A DNA stretch of 64,000 nt from Enoplolaimus lenunculus (lineage: Eukaryota; Nematoda; Enoplea; Enoplida; Thoracostomopsidae): the NCBI GenBank assembly GCA_030248215.1, contig JASANG010000021.1, positions 1 through 64,000 of the forward strand, written 5' to 3'. The first letter of the stretch is position 1; each line of letters starts with the position of its first letter. Below, piece by piece: positions 13,601-23,258 of the stretch. The position numbers and the translations under genes are program-made. The notes beneath the pieces were generated by a model, which saw only the letters and a list, made by a program, of their open reading frames with translations, was not told where the DNA came from and did no database searches.

Positions 13601-14625
13601 TTTAAAGATTGACTAAAACATTTACTTCCATGTCGAAATTTACGACAATATTTTAGCTTGACTCGCAAAGTTTTAAAAGTTCAACTTTTGTAAACTTTAT
13701 TGGTGAGTAGACATAGCATATTTCGAAGTGCTACAATTGGGCCGCCGTTTGCATAATCATATTTATTTAGACAAAGTAAGCAAAACTCTGGCATTTCAAT
13801 GACATATCAGTCTGATTAAGTTTCAGGCTACTTGAATTATTTATGTTATTCAACATATTTGAAGCAACAGAATGACTATCGGTCAAAAGAGCCGGATAGT
13901 ACAAATGTATTGTTTGCTTTGTATGTAATTAAACTTTACCAGAATTTCGAAACAACTAAAAATCATAAATATATTGGCCAATGCAAAGCACAAGGACGGA
14001 ACAGTAGTATAAGCATATTCCAAACGTCTAAGCCTTAAAGCCTAAGCCTAAGCGTGAAAATTAGCTCATACCAAAGCCTGTGTCTAAGCCAAGGAAGAAA
14101 ATAGTCTAAACTTTAAGTGTACTCTATTTCAGTACCACAGAAAAACGTTCCACCGCGATCTTTGATTGAGCCACGGTATTGAACAAGCGCCGTAAGTCTA
14201 TTTACGAGTGAAGTAGAGGCATTTTCAGTAAATATATCAAATAAAACACCTACTTTCAGCAGAATTATTTTTTGAGTAATTTCATACTTAGCTATATTCT
14301 GATCGGTCTTACGGTAAATTTTTATCGGCGTCTCAAGCGACATTAATTTAAGTTTACAAACGTCACTAAAATGCCAATTAATTGATCATTGTCGGCTGAT
14401 AAAACTTACCATGCCTTTATTTTTATTTAGGCCCAAGGCTACATAGTAATGACTTTTTTGTTCTGATGTGCTTAATGTTCGGCTGATTTCGAAACCAACG
14501 CGACTTGAACCAAAAATACGTTGATATGTAATGACGGAAATACAGTTCTGTGATCCTTTACAGGTATATGGGTTGAAACAACCTTTGCTGATATTACAAG
14601 TTGAAAGATCGATTTGATTAAGAGC
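4697..14625 (-). CDS. DOMON + cytochrome b561 protein, ferric-chelate reductase 1 (FRRS1) type
   Basis: Multi-exon gene; exons in coding order: 14625-14410, 13297-13184, 11847-11691, 10834-10676, 10229-10114, 9718-9632, 9109-9064, 7753-7654, 6912-6859, 5428-5376, 4801-4697 (stop). All have AG/GT borders and, except before 9109, matching phases. The first four give a DOMON domain with paired cysteines and motifs YYVALGLN and YYLLLAHGPALE. The others give a cytochrome b561 core: ATHGVLMVFAWW, WFQIHRTAN, LVHLRNILMLIFAMP, RPFFNLFHGAVGRLAWILA. Its four histidines match the expected ligands of two b-type haems. The last exon encodes a C-terminal membrane helix (LRLMIIACYFIFASACVIAM). In the family this moves electrons across a membrane, often reducing ferric iron. 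The 5' end with signal peptide is not settled, no reeler domain is seen, and a small exon of 3n+2 bases must lie between 9110 and 9631. Confidence 0.88.
4912..5166 (+). mobile_element. Tc1/mariner-like MITE fragment, copy 2
   Basis: It starts TAGTGAGCCGAATGAGAGAG and shares with copy 1 the successive GTCC-type phrases (AGTCCCGATCAATAGAAGTC, TAGAGTCCATAAATGTCAAT). The right terminus is missing. It lies in the last intron of the b561 gene. Confidence 0.65.
6157..6551. mobile_element. CG-rich inverted-end MITE
   Basis: The left end GTCACGGACAAAATTAATTG and the right end (complement GTCACGGACAGAATTAAGTG) match at 19 of 20 bases. The interior is unlike its AT-rich surroundings: degenerate repeats of ACCGCAATTTTAACCGC and GATCGCGATCG-like words. 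It sits in the intron between b561 exons 6912-6859 and 5428-5376. No coding capacity. Confidence 0.7.
7991..8423 (-). mobile_element. Tc1/mariner-like MITE, copy 3 (longest)
   Basis: It runs from TA|GCGACCTGAATAAAAGAGG to TCTTATTTGGGTCAC|TA in the opposite orientation to copy 1. At 433 bp it is the longest family member here, joining the two halves seen separately in copies 1 and 2. It lies in the intron between b561 exons 9109-9064 and 7753-7654. Confidence 0.78.
10465..10612. mobile_element. MITE with CACTGYAAAAA termini, copy 2
   Basis: The left end CACTGCAAAAAATGGTGAGT and the right complement CACTACAAAAAAATGGTAAG are inverted copies. TG flanks both sides (10463-10464 and 10613-10614). 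It shares GAGTCAAATT and CTCTCCGNAATAGG words with copy 1 at 302-580 but lacks the internal duplication. It is in an intron of the b561 gene. Confidence 0.72.
11439..11651. mobile_element. TTAGGC-bearing hAT-type MITE in b561 intron
   Basis: The termini are GCCCCATGTATACAACAGGG and the complement of CTTGTTCTATAGACTGGCC. Flanking octamers GTGTTTTT (11431-11438) and GTGTTTCT (11652-11659) differ at one base, an 8-bp target duplication. The interior carries two blocks of CTTAGG/TTAGGC repeats. The element ends only 39 bp from the 3' border of b561 exon 11847-11691. Confidence 0.8.
13976..14172. mobile_element. TTAGGC-bearing hAT-type MITE, decayed copy
   Basis: It begins GGCCAATGCAAAGCACAAGG, has CCTAAGCCTAAGC blocks, then a TAGTCTAAACTTTAAGTGTA stretch and ends at GCC (14172), like the copies at 22579 and 23112. 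The flanking octamers agree only partly. It lies in the intron between b561 exons 14625-14410 and 13297-13184. Confidence 0.65.
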
Positions 14626-14879
14626 CTGAATTCATAAACCAGCTTTATACGTTGGAAGATAAGAATATTCGAAACTTAGTTTGGTTTACACCGTCCATTG
14701 CAAATTTTGGGCTAAAGAGTAGGCTAAACACTTCGCAGAAAAGGTTCAATTTTATAAAGTATTTAAAAAAATCAGGTTGTGGTTGCAACAACCGTCATTG
14801 ATTCCGGATGCTGAAATCTAGATTTAACTGAGCTAGACTGAAAAATCTTGCTTCTGTCTGTAGAGACTGCTATATACTG

Positions 14880-15145
14880 TAGTGACCCTAATAAGAAGAA
14901 GGTAATAAGACAGGGTCCCCATTTTAGTCCCAGTCAATAGGAGTTCGTATCCCTAATAAGAGTCCGTAAGCGGTTAGAGTCCCTAAACCAATTTACAGTT
15001 CATAAATATCAATTATCCCAAATTATAGAGTATGAATGACTCCAGGCCCAAATAAAGTTATGTTCGCAACGTTACAGCATAGTTAAGTTTTGAAAGTACA
15101 TTCCCGAGTATAACCTTGTATTATCGCTCAAGCTTTTAATACAAG
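14880..15145 (+). mobile_element. Tc1/mariner-like MITE fragment, copy 4
   Basis: It starts GTGACCCTAATAAGAAGAAG and follows the family sequence through CAATAGGAGTTCGTATCCCT to TTATCGCTCAAGC. The right end is absent. Confidence 0.65.
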
Positions 15146-15456
15146 ACTTGTGTTCGCACGATTCGCTATTTTAAATTGTTTTAAAAAACAGTATATTTTT
15201 AGCTTATCATCCATTAGTTTAAATTTAATAGTTGTGCATGCTTAATTTTAACCCTAATAGTTTCCTAAATCAGCAAATTTTCACAGTGTCAAACATCACG
15301 TTAAAATCACTTACATTTGAATGCAGGACATTAATGAGTGCAAGGAATAAGCATAACCTATTATATGGTGCCATATTAAGGTTTAAGATTATCATTGGAA
15401 CAGCAACATTGATCAAGTAATTATTGGTATATTGATCTCGTAATGTCAAAACTTAC

Positions 15457-15521
15457 AAATACAATACGTTCCACACTAAAATAATATGTCGGATTAACAC
15501 CCAATGCATGCAAATATTCAT
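15457..15521 (-). CDS. Candidate 5' coding exon of the b561 gene (tentative)
   Basis: A 65-base open stretch with acceptor TTATTCCAG before 15521 and donor GTAAGT after 15457. In the frame that ends phase 0, which fits the next exon at 14625, it encodes EYLHALGVNPTYYFSVERIVF. It is not a signal peptide, so a further upstream exon would be needed; a hydrophobic ATG frame at 16883 (MLFIMVFACFLCVM) is one possible source, with a weak donor. Assignment is inference only. Confidence 0.28.
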
Positions 15522-17159
15522 CTGGAATAACGGCACATGATGTATTCACCATGTATTTTTTGTGAAAATTTTCAAAATTCACATGACATTAGACAAATTT
15601 CGCAGACTTGAGTGGAATTGTGTTAATTTACCACAACTGTATCACGAAATATAAGCAAATAAAACAGATTTGGATCCATTCCAAATCGATGGCAGCGCGC
15701 TAAATCAATTATGACACCAAGTCGTCAAGCCATTAGTATGTTTGTTCTCGCAAAATTTTTATATCACAGAAATTGAAATTTGATGGCGGGAGAAATGGGA
15801 GAGACTATGAGAACCTAAATATTCCCAAATCTTCAGAACAGTTTTTTAAGTAAATGACAATTGGGGCCGGCTGTTATTCCGATACCTTGGAAAACGAACC
15901 ATCGTTATGTAAAAGTAAAATTACGTAACACTGTGATAACATTGTTTTATGGCTGTTGCCTAAATTCTCAGTAGGAAAGATTATCAAATTTCTACCCGCA
16001 CATTGGACGTGACCGAATTTTCCTACTCGACCAAGTTGACACGAGCGTTCCCGCTAGCTTGCAGCTATAAAGCAAAAACGCCCAAGTAAACCAAATTAGC
16101 GAAGAGGTTTAACCAAAGAAGATCCGTAAAACTTTATATGCCGAACCATAAACATATGCACGCGTTAACTTTTGTTCGCTGTTGCTATTTTTTGTTTGCT
16201 CTGCCGGGTTTACTTACCAGAGCTGTAAATCAAATTAATGGTATTCTTTACTAAAAATGAAAATACTATGGGATTCAACTTTAAGTATTTAAACTGATCA
16301 GATTCAACACTTAACTACAATTGTTTTGCTAAGGTCTTATTCAAGCTGATGAAAATTGATACGACGTAATGGGCGAAATTAATATTGCAAAAATACCTGT
16401 AAATTATTATTGTAAAAACTCCATTGTGTTTTGCGTTCACGTGTAGAGATAAGGCGTTGTTAAAAGTAACCATTTTGCAAGCTATATATTTCAAGATTAT
16501 GATGTTTATTTATACAATGGGTTCTTGTGTTATAAGAAAGCAAAAAAATTAGCTGCTATCTTTAATGACAACAGTGCCAAATATTCAGGAATTAAACGCA
16601 TCGTCCGATTGAACATCGTTCAGTTGATTCGCAGGTTGTCATAAAATATTTTTGTTAAATCGATAATTGGCCTTTCATATACTACATTTCGTATGTGCAA
16701 AATGTTTATTGATTCCTTACAATTATATTAATATTTTTTGATCCTATTTACATCCATAGTGAAAAAATTTTGAAATAAATTTATGTTTTCAGAACACTAA
16801 ATCGTTTTAGCGTTGCCATTCAGGAGCCGTTCGTTAACTATCATAACACATAGGAAACAGGCAAAAACCATGATAAAAAGCATGGCATGGTAAGTTTGTT
16901 TACGTTTCACAAAGTTTAAAAAACCATTTCACCAACTTTAGCACAAAAAGCCGTTGTTTTTCGCTTTTCATCTAAGGTGGGATAAGGTAGTTTAACAGGG
17001 TTCTAAGTATCGGTAGTAGCCCCTGATACTGTGAGTCGGGCAAATGTTTTTCGTGTCATTGTTATTTTTGCAGGCATTCCTGTTATTCACAAAATATTTA
17101 GTGAGTAGTTTGATTTCAATTTGGTATTTACGCAACGTTACACATTGCAAGAGCGTTTA

Positions 17160-18896
17160 TTAATAATAATATTCAGTTTTGAAATTTTTCACCATCACAG
17201 AATAGCGATTATTCGCCATACATGTGTAAATCCCTTGATCACCGACGGTTGCTGGATCGATTTCGATTTTGCTTTTTAGTTTGGTTTTGCTCATGCGTTC
17301 CTCGTACATCTGAAACCTTCAATTCAAATTAACATTTTAAATAAAGCATACACAGCGTATGCAGTTTGCAGCTAACGGTCAAATCCACTATACATGGGAC
17401 AACTGCGGTTTTTGCAAAAAGTCATTGGTGAGAGTTAATGCTGAAAATTATCGTTATTCCGTAGGCTAAAAGAGTCCTGCTAAAGCATCCACAATGTTAT
17501 TTAGTGACAAATCGCGAGACAAAACATATCTTAATTTTCTTATCTGAAAGTTAATTTGCATAATTGGTTAAGTCTAATTTTATATATTTTACCAAACCAT
17601 ACCCGCGTATTACAAATTTGGCAAATTTCTGTGAACATATGTACTTAAAAATCAAATTTAATTCGATGAACACTCATTGATCTACGTCGGAGCCACGCTG
17701 TTTATATTGATGTATCATGTACTCCTGCTTAATATAAGAGTGATGTTAAGCTTTTTAGAAACACCAATAAAGCGAAAACCATGTTCAAATATTGCCACGT
17801 AAAATTCGCATATAAATTGTGCAACAATTACTAGTTTAAATTTAAATAAACGCCATATTTTACGTGTGTATTTTTCTTCAATGGTAGTTCCATGCCATCT
17901 TTGAACCATTTGATTTGAGGCAGTGGTTCACCTTCAGCAACACACACCAATAGAATTTTGTAACCAAGTTTGTAAGTCTGCGAAAAGTGAGATGCTCGTG
18001 TGATCTGAGCGCCCTAAAAATCGTCATCGACCAGTTAGTCAGTGTGCACAATTATTTTCATTTTGATTTTCCTTCATGCACACGTTTTGCTCAAAAGAAT
18101 TTTATGCAACGTTTTCTATTACTTTAAATTTGAAATATTGTGGAAAACAAAATACCTACAATAAAAGATCCAGGTAGTAGACCGATATGGCTTCTGCGAG
18201 ATTCGCTTGATTTCGCATGCAATACCCCTCATCCTTATATATACTTTAGATCAACCTTTATTGTAACTGCTGTTACAGTTATGGAATGTAACTTAACCGC
18301 ATGCCAAAAGAAAAACACATTGAAATACATTTCTGGTAAACAGGGTGTAACCAAGGGTAAAATAAATGATAGTCGAGATTTTCAGCGAGTACCTGAAGCA
18401 GACTTCAGGACCCATATTCTCAAATGCGTATAGCGCCCATCATCAGTTAGCGATAGGATTTCAAACTGACGACAACTACAATTGCAGATCAGAAAATTGG
18501 TGCAAAAATAGGGCAAATTGACCGCAAACAATATGCTGAATTTCGAACCTCACCATGGGCATGTTCCAAAGTTACAGGACCTATCACCAACTGTTGATAG
18601 GTGCTATACTCATTTGAGAATATGGGCTCAGAATGTACTCAGTCAATAACAATGATTTCAAACAGAAACAAACATACTGATGGATGCATATACAGATATT
18701 CGTCACCGTGATGACCAGCTTTACCGGCAGATTTCATTGTTAATAGCTGAGATTTTTGCACATGACGAGATTGTCGTTTCATATGATAATCCCTGTTAGC
18801 TTTACCGTTAAGTGTCGTAGTACAGCTTGATAACGAAACAGCTGATATCGAAATCGCAACAGTTATTAAAAGTTTTGTCACAATGCTTTTAGCCAT
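17160..18896 (-). CDS. Secreted single-Ig protein, OIG-4 type
   Basis: Three exons: 18896-18678, 18013-17864 and 17309-17160 (TAA stop), all phase 0 with GTATGT and GTAAAA donors; 172 residues. Residues 1-25 form a signal peptide (LLITVAISISAVSLSSC), followed by a basic linker. Exons 2 and 3 make one I-set immunoglobulin domain: RASHFSQTYKLGYKILLVCV with the first cysteine, IKWFKDGMEL with the core tryptophan, then KSKIEIDPATVGDQGIYTC with the second cysteine. The wording RASHF..Y.LGYKI...CVAEGEP and KSKIEIDPAT is characteristic of OIG-4-like proteins of nematodes and insects. In C. elegans OIG-4 is secreted by muscle and stabilises acetylcholine-receptor clusters; the same role here is inference. 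An alternative first exon lies at 22196-22387. Confidence 0.87.
18411..18626. mobile_element. Inverted-end MITE, copy 1
   Basis: The ends CCCATATTCTCAAATGCGTA and its near complement (CATTTGAGAATATGGG) are inverted, and the inner flanks (AGCGCC and GGTGCT) extend the match. The interior contains GAATTTCGAACCTCACC, shared with 22839-23035. It lies in the first intron of the OIG-4-like gene. Confidence 0.72.
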
Positions 18897-21800
18897 AAGG
18901 CCAGGTTTTTGTCAAACACAAAAACGGCTTGATTTTTGTGTTTGACTAAAGATTAGTATTGCTATATAACTGTCAACAGTCGACTCTTCATATTAACTAA
19001 ACGTTCAATCATGCATCGAATGCAGGTAAATCAGACATAGTCGGTGGTGATAATTTAAACATAAGTTAACAATACGGTTCTGGCAGGATAAGCATGTGCT
19101 GCGGACCAGCTAAAAAATTTCTCGACCGAAGCAAGCTAGACGCATGGTTTGTACTGAAATATCTAAAAACCTTTAGGTTTGGATCTTGTGAATTATTTAA
19201 AATTGGTTTTGCCCTCTTTAATCGTACCCTTTTTAGCTTATTCTCTCCAATCGCGAGATGTGAGGACGCTAAACACGGATTCGGTTTGAGGTACTTTGAA
19301 CATTATAAGGTCGACAAGGGCCATATATACGCAACAGAATAAAATTGATTGCTCGCAATCGCAAATTATCGAGTTTTACAGCAGTGCACAAATACAACCT
19401 GAATCAAAGAATGCACAAAACAACAGTGTGCAAACGACGCTAACAACTAAAGAAGCGTTAAAGTCCTGTTAGGTACGTCAGCAAGTGACCAACTGAAAAA
19501 CCCTCAGCTGACATATGAATCCTGCCATTGGGACATTGAACAACACAGTCTCAAGGAAAGAAAATCAATTTTTTGACCCCCATACAGCCAAATACACTCC
19601 ATCGAGACCACTAACTTGTGATCTCAAAGAATTTGCGAAATCTTTCAACTGAATGGTATCCAAATTTGTCAAATGCATACCGAAGCTATCAATATTCCCC
19701 ACCCTCGCTGTTGTCGATTCCATCACGTTTTTGTTTGTGTAGACAAGTTGAAAACTGTATTATGGATTGGAAAGGATTTAGCGCATGCGTATAAGCAGAA
19801 ACGTATACTTTTGTTCTATAAACATATCCTCATATGAATTTATGCAGTTTCAGATGTAATCTCTTTTAAAGTTCAAAATTGAACGAAGGATTTTTCAATG
19901 AATGGTGATTTGATCACCACTCAACCGTGAAGGTTTAACACTCAAGCCTGAGTTGTTGCCAGTCACCTCTTGTAAGGAATTCAAAACATTTTTATGTTTT
20001 GTTTCGCATACATGGTTACATTGGACCCATGTAGCTTGTAGGGACTGCACATTTTTCTTCACACATCAACACTGTTAGCTTTGGGCTAATATTTACGCTT
20101 AAGTTTAGTTTTACTTTTAACCCTATGCTGAAGCGTTGGTTCAACTTGGGAGTGCAGTTTCACCTAAAATCTAATAAGTTCGGAATTCATCTCCTGACTC
20201 CGGAGCAAAATCTGCTACCATCTCCGGGCAGCGGCTATAACAGCTTGAAGTTGGAGCCCAAATGTGGAATGAGCATTTTTCTTGGGCATCAGTCAACCCA
20301 TTAAGCTACCCATAGGAATTGTTTCTGTAAAACTCAAGTCATTAAAGTACTGAAAAAGAATTAATACCATTTGAAAATGCCACAAAAGAAAAACAATACC
20401 GCCAAGATTTGCGATATCAACAGTATTAAGGACACCAACATCTTAAGAGATATTTCATTACACGTCAATAAGAAATACTACTTTCAGCAGCAACAAATAA
20501 TGAGTGTCGACCCTAGGATGCATTCGATTCAACGTCACACGTATAAATACATATCTTCTTGGTACTAAAAGTCACATATTCTTGGAACCTTGAAGTATTT
20601 TCCACATAATCGTATATGTATTGCCTATAATACAGAAAGCTTTGCTTAAAAAGATCGTATAGGTATATCGAGAAATCAGATATCTTTATCGAAGCCAATA
20701 AACAACTAATCACAATATTGTTTTGTAAACCAGGCAGCTGAAAAGCATTTTCGTTGTCGCACGCTGCGGAAGCCGTTGCGAGATTGAAAAAATTTGATTT
20801 CTCGTTAAACATAACATGATTCTTTAGTTGATCAAATTTCAAGTGAAGCGACCGCTTGAAATCAAAAGCGATTTCAATTCTGTGTTCCTTCGAAATCAAT
20901 CAAAGTTTGCTTTGTAATCAAAATGACTTTAAGTTTCTCGTCTGTGCTTAAAGGCGACCGTTTGCGAAGGGCTGAAATTGAGATTCAAACGGTAAAAAAT
21001 TTAATATCTAAAATAAGCTGTGCAACCACACGCTAATACAGCATGTCAGAAGGATCGTAGTTGAAATGTCGGGATCATTTTTTGTCAAAACGAAGGATTA
21101 AAATATGGAGAAAATCTTTTGTGGCTTGTAATAAAATAGCAAATATTCAAAATGTATAGAAATTATGCCTTGGCAACTAGCAATCATCAAAACAGAAATG
21201 AAGCAACAACGAAGGAAGGCTCACAAATCAAGTCAGCGAGAATCCAGAATTTTTTCTTGCATTAAATTCTTGTACAAAGTGTCATTTTTTGCGGGTTTGT
21301 AGAGTGTAAGTCTTTTTGCGGTAGCGTGCTCTTTATACTCGACCGGTTTTAATGAAAGAGTCTCATCATGTAGTCCGAAACACAAACCGTAGCTTGAAGT
21401 CAGGTCTTCGTTGAAATGGAAAATACTCAACATGGAGGGTTCAAGAACTAACCCGAAAGTGTAAAAGTGGTTTACATATTTGAAGAAACAGTTTCAAACA
21501 CTCAGCTTGCATCAAAATTCGAAACACGGTATAATGTAATTTTATTTGCGTCGGATGCGCCTACGGACGCTCGTGGTTTCATTGGTAAAGGAATTATATG
21601 CCTTGGAAGTAGGGCGCTATAGGGCAAACATAAAAGTTATTGCTAAAGGCACATAGTGGTTGGTCTAACAGCTCGAGGCCGAAGGACGAGAGTTCGGAAC
21701 CGACCGAAGACCTCAGTCAAATATTGTTTTCTACCAACGTGTCAGCAAAATGTTGCATAATGCCGAAAGTCGATAACATATAATTGTCAGTCTACTTGTG

Positions 21801-22195
21801 GTCAGTATTTTGTTTGTTGTCCTGTATTTTTGCTATTATTTTGTACTCCGTAGGGTCGATAAGTGAGACAGAATCTTTAGAAGATACGCGAAAAATATAT
21901 TTAGTACCTTAAATACTTAAGCTCAAATTTTTCAGTTTGCAAATATGTGAGTTTATGGTACGTATCTCAGACTATCTAAACAAAAATGTCCAATCATCGA
22001 TAAACAGACTTATATTCTACTTTTAATATTTGTCGCATTTGGTAGTTTATGTTTTAAAATGGTTGCGATTAGAACTGATGTTTAACTAAAATTGAGCCAA
22101 GACATTTGTTAACCAAAAACGTGTGCTTTTTGGGTTGTAAAATTAGAGAATTTGGTTTATTTTCCGTCCTCTTGGCAGCTTTCAGTCCAACTTAC

Positions 22196-22387
22196 ACCTT
22201 CGACAGGCTTTCCAGTCAAATCTGAGTAGACATCGACGTTTTTGAATGGTAACACATTTTTTCCACGTCCGCGTCGCGATCGACCTTTGCTTCCTTTACG
22301 CCCAGACACTTCTGCTGGATGGAATAACGTAAAAATTACCGCACACATTATAATATTGAGCACGATTTGAAACCACGTTGTTCGCAT
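22196..22387 (-). CDS. Alternative first exon of the OIG-4-like gene
   Basis: ATG at 22387 opens a 64-codon exon: a signal peptide (IVLNIIMCAVIFTLFHPAEVSG), then a highly basic stretch GRKGSKGRSRRGRGKNV and a polar segment ending KPVEG. A consensus donor GTAAGT follows directly (22195-22190), phase 0, matching the phase-0 Ig exon at 18013. Spliced to it, the protein would be 163 residues and read KPVEG|GAQITRASHF. A basic linker before the Ig domain is also known in OIG-4 relatives. Without splicing the frame reads on only 12 codons. It could instead be the first exon of a separate gene. Confidence 0.62.
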
Positions 22388-22578
22388 AAGTTCGAGTCAT
22401 TTAACAAAGTTTAAATATCAATAAGTACATTTGTGGGCTTGATACACTTGTTTAAGGAGCAATCCATCTATAATTATACGGTGTAAACTTGTACTTTAAG
22501 AAAAACTTCTCAATCCGAAAGTTTGACTTCTTGTAAAAACTTCTCAGCGGATTGTGGCAGAAAACTTATAAGAGTGTG

Positions 22579-22779
22579 GGCCAATGTACAGGACAGAGGC
22601 GGAACAGTTTTATAAGCATATTCCAAAAGTTTAGGCCTAACCCTAAGCCTAAGAACTAGAATGAGCATATTCCTAAGCCTGAACCTAAGCTTAAGCCATG
22701 CAAAAATTAGTCTAAAGCCTAAACTTACTCTCTTCCAGTGCCACAAAAAAATGTCCCACCCCTGATCTTCACATAGGCC
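22579..22779. mobile_element. TTAGGC-bearing hAT-type MITE with perfect 8-bp TSD
   Basis: It starts GGCCAATGTACAGGACAGAG and ends in the complement of GGCCTATGTGAAGATCAGGG. The octamer AGAGTGTG stands perfectly on both sides (22571-22578 and 22780-22787). The interior has two CCTAAGCCTAAG blocks separated by a GAATGAGCATATTC spacer. The 8-bp duplication points to the hAT superfamily. No coding capacity. Confidence 0.87.
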
Positions 22780-22838
22780 AGAGTGTGATACATTCACTCT
22801 AGCACTCCGCAAATAGGTTGTTCAACATCTTGATTTCA

Positions 22839-23035
22839 TCAATATTCTCAAATGCGTATAGCACCTTTCACCAGTCAAGGAATCCTGCAGTTGCTGATCA
22901 CAAATTACTTACGTGCAGTATTGCAAGCAAATTTGAAAATAGTGCTGAATTTCGAACCTCACCGGTCATTGGTTCAAAATTAATAAGGCCCATCATAAAT
23001 TTGTGATAGGAGCTACACACATTTTAGAATGCGGG
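22839..23035. mobile_element. Inverted-end MITE, copy 2
   Basis: The left end AATATTCTCAAATGCGTATA matches the copy at 18411-18626, the interior shares GAATTTCGAACCTCACC, and the right end ACACATTTTAGAATGCGGG is a decayed complement. A further fragment (AACACCTATCACCAGCTGGT) lies near 37145. Confidence 0.6.
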
Positions 23036-23111
23036 ATTATAAAGTGTTGTGCTATTAAAAGTGATTTACAAGCATAGTTTACTAGATTATATAATACAAG
23101 TTAAAGGGTTC

Positions 23112-23250
23112 AGCCAATGTTAACAACAGGGGCGGAACAGTAATGTGAGCATATTCCTAAGCCTAAGACTAAACCTAACCACGCAAAACATTCTCTTACT
23201 CTTTTCTAGTCCCATAGAAAAACGTTCAACCCCTGATCGTTACATGGGCC
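23112..23250. mobile_element. TTAGGC-bearing hAT-type MITE, short copy
   Basis: It runs from AGCCAATGTTAACAACAGGG to CCTGATCGTTACATGGGCC. Flanking octamers AAGGGTTC (23104-23111) and AAGGGATC (23251-23258) differ at one base. Only one short CCTAAGCCTAAG block remains. Confidence 0.8.
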
Positions 23251-23258
23251 AAGGGATC

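Noticed and set aside
20513-20899. 128-codon minus-strand open frame in the first intron region of the OIG-4-like gene
   Set aside because: No domain, no signal or helix pattern, no splice context; length alone is not enough.
21650-21715. tRNA-like stretch with TAGTGGTTGGTCTAA and GAGTTCGGAACC
   Set aside because: Box-like words are present, but no acceptor stem forms and no second copy was seen; at most a SINE relic.
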